A stretch of DNA of 41,987 bases, taken from assembly GCA_004552155.1 (NCBI GenBank), contig SFPF01000081.1, forward strand, positions 1 through 41,987, read 5' to 3'. Numbering within the stretch: position 1 is the first letter of the stretch; each line of letters opens with the position of its first letter. Position numbers and translations under genes: made by a program. Origin of the DNA: Bacteroidales bacterium. Lineage in GTDB: Bacteria > Bacteroidota > Bacteroidia > Bacteroidales > Bacteroidaceae. The notes below the pieces were generated by a model that was given only the letters and a program-made list of their open reading frames with translations, was not told the origin of the DNA and made no database searches. Below, piece by piece: positions 40,728 through 41,987 of this stretch.

Positions 40728-41540
40728 ATGCCAAATACCTCTTCCCCAATCCTAATTGCCGATGCCGGCAGCACCAAGACCGACTGGGCGGTGCTTGCGC
40801 CCGACGGCGGCGTGTCCCTAATTTCTACGCAGGGCATCAATCCTTTTATGCTGTCCGCAGCGCAGATTTCCGGCATCTTGCAGACGGAACTTCTGCCCGG
40901 TATGCTGGGCATCGCCCCAGCCGCCGTCTATTTCTACGGAGCAGGCTGCGCGGGAGCGGGCATTGCCGTTGTGGAAGAAGCATTGCGCGGGCTGTTTGGC
41001 GCGGCGCAGCTCCATGTAGCGTCCGACCTCCTTGGCGCGGCGCGCGCCCTGTGTGGCCACGGCGACGGCATAGCCTGCATTCTCGGCACAGGCAGCAACA
41101 GTTGCCTTTACTTGGACGGCGCAATCCGCGCCAACGTGTCGCCCCTCGGGTTTATTCTTGGCGACGAAGGCAGCGGCGCGGTGCTGGGACGCAGGCTCGT
41201 GGGCGATGTGCTCAAAAGGCAGTTGCCCGAAACGCTTTGCCAAGATTTTGAAAAAGAATACCAACTCACTGCCGCCGACATTATCCAGCGCGTCTACCGC
41301 TCGCCCCTCCCCAACCGCTTCCTCGCCTCCTTGGCGCCGTTCCTTTCGCGCCATAGATACGAGCCCGCCGTGCAAGCCCTGCTCGAAGAGGAGTTTGCGC
41401 GCTTCTTTCGCCGCAACGTCTGTGCTTACCGCCGCCCCGACCTCCCCGTGCATTTCGCGGGCAGCATCGCCCGCCATTTCCAGGCGGAAGTCTTTGCCGC
41501 CGCCCGCAACCTCGGCTTGCAGCCCGGGCGCGCATCTTGA
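40728..41540 (+). CDS. BadF/BadG-family ATPase, N-acetylglucosamine-kinase-like, with altered C-terminus
   Basis: 270 residues. ASKHA-fold features: LIADAGSTKTDWAVL (phosphate 1), ACILGTGSNSCLY (phosphate 2), GFILGDEGSGAVLG with a likely metal/substrate Asp-Glu, and FAGSIARHFQAEVFAAA near the end (adenosine region). It probably phosphorylates an amino sugar such as GlcNAc, which would suit the hexosaminidase in this window; that link is inference. The frame ends GLQPGRAS, then a stop. A two-base slip in GCGCGC (about 41529-41534) would give GRILTEP, the expected last strand, but the gene then runs straight into a 70-bp repeat at 41541, so its final residues are lost. Confidence 0.85.
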   Translation: MPNTSSPILIADAGSTKTDWAVLAPDGGVSLISTQGINPFMLSAAQISGILQTELLPGMLGIAPAAVYFYGAGCAGAGIAVVEEALRGLFGAAQLHVASDLLGAARALCGHGDGIACILGTGSNSCLYLDGAIRANVSPLGFILGDEGSGAVLGRRLVGDVLKRQLPETLCQDFEKEYQLTAADIIQRVYRSPLPNRFLASLAPFLSRHRYEPAVQALLEEEFARFFRRNVCAYRRPDLPVHFAGSIARHFQAEVFAAARNLGLQPGRAS

Positions 41541-41699
41541 CCGAGCCGCAGCCTATCTTATGAAAAGATAGTGCAAGGCGAGTGCAGAGGTCAAACTCGC
41601 TTGGACTATGCCGAGCCGCAGCCTATCTTATGAAAAGATAGTGCAAGGCGAGTGCAGAGGTCAAACTCGCTTGGACTATGCCGAGCCGCAGCCTATCTT
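41541..41699. repeat. 70-bp tandem repeat, two full copies and a partial third
   Basis: Units begin CCGAGCCGCAGCCTATCTT at 41541, 41611 and 41681 (partial). Each full unit holds the palindrome CTATCTT...AAGATAG and GTGCAAGGCGAGTGCAGAGG. The two full copies are identical. A related 28-base piece sits before the kinase at 40653. It resembles dispersed intergenic repeats I recall from Prevotella/Bacteroides. The gene-free stretch 41541-41987 consists of this, then 41700-41796 with nothing notable, then the element at 41797-41921. Confidence 0.85.
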
Positions 41700-41796
41700 C
41701 TAAAAAAGCGCTGATTTTAATGCATTTTCTCGCACCGAATGCTTTTTTCTGCTTAAATTTGCATTTTCAGCGGTGCACACCCACCGCACACCGACC

Positions 41797-41921
41797 CGTC
41801 TACTTGTTTACTTCGTGATTTTTGCTTTGAGATTTTCGGCTGCGCTCGGCAATATGAGCAAGCTCTATTGCACTCGCTTGCACGAAAATTCGGCTGCGCT
41901 CGGCATAGCCCGAACAAGTTC
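41797..41921. repeat. Octamer remnant plus GATTTTCG palindromic repeat, one and a half copies
   Basis: CGTCTACTTGTTTACTTCGTG (41797 on), then GATTTTCGGCTGCGCTCGGC (41831-41850) to CACGAAAATT (41881-41890), then a second half CGGCTGCGCTCGGCATAG with CCGAACAAGTTC (to 41921). It is the same juxtaposition as at 20506-20631. Confidence 0.8.
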
Positions 41922-41946
41922 TTAAAAGTGCGATTGCTCGCCATGG

Positions 41947-41971
41947 CAAAATTCGAGTAAACTCGATTTTG
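41947..41971. terminator. Hairpin near the right window edge
   Basis: CAAAA(T)TCGAGT pairs with ACTCGATTTTG around AA, with one bulged T. It may be a terminator or part of another intergenic repeat; its flank is cut by the window end. Confidence 0.3.
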
Positions 41972-41987
41972 CTCATTTGGCTTAACG

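Overview
The window comes from the chromosome of a GC-rich Bacteroidales bacterium, most likely a Prevotellaceae relative. The evidence is: Bacteroidetes promoters (TTTG-N19/20-TAnnTTTG) before tRNA genes; a Pur-alpha-like DUF3276 protein; a type IX secretion plug protein (DUF5103); a TamL-type Omp85 lipoprotein; an M64 peptidase; GH20 and GH29 glycosidases; and the ftsK-lolA-trxB-nlpC neighbourhood. I assign no species.

Layout. 1-290 looks like a foreign piece (start of a sigma-54 activator) joined inside an MBOAT gene. 290-6727 is a surface O-acylation island: two MBOAT acyltransferases around three SGNH-type proteins and one small protein. 6838-7953 holds the Pur-alpha-like protein and a LuxR-type regulator. 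7969-10911 (minus) is recR, a membrane protein, a GT2 glycosyltransferase and a GNAT acetyltransferase. 10986-11294 carries three tRNA-Val(TAC). 11461-11690 holds a small antitoxin-like gene and a perfect 28-bp hairpin. 11711-21894 (minus) carries an outer-membrane beta-barrel protein, GH20 hexosaminidase, a TRIC-like channel, a D-2-hydroxyacid dehydrogenase, DUF5103 and a GH29 fucosidase. 22021-22738 (plus) holds RNase P RNA and two tRNA-Lys(CTT). 23224-25158 (minus) is a glycosyltransferase and a SpoU-type RNA methyltransferase. 25501-32200 (plus) is TamL, an MBL hydrolase and a receiver/PPDK_N fusion. 32355-40465 (minus) is an unknown protein, a uracil-DNA-glycosylase-like protein, NlpC/P60, TrxB, a LolA-like protein, FtsK and the M64 peptidase. 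40728-41540 is a BadF-type kinase.

Two things stand out. First, the intergenic spaces are packed with dispersed repeats of at least six kinds: arrays of an 8-bp unit arranged as large inverted repeats (a 40-bp block is identical at two sites), elements ending in GATAAAAACCA inverted repeats, a multi-armed potential RNA fold, a 21-bp-period palindrome array, Cys-rich-coding-free 'cacgaat' elements, and a 70-bp tandem repeat. None encodes a protein I recognise. Second, about eleven genes carry a frameshift, a short internal deletion or a foreign end, often across a conserved motif. With the chimeric left end, this points more to assembly or read errors than to natural decay, but the sequence alone cannot decide.

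As a working picture, the genes suit a gut or oral commensal that trims host glycans (fucosidase, hexosaminidase, M64 peptidase) and decorates its own surface polysaccharide with acyl groups. The rest is housekeeping: recombination repair, chromosome segregation, redox, envelope lipoprotein trafficking and tRNA/RNase P production.
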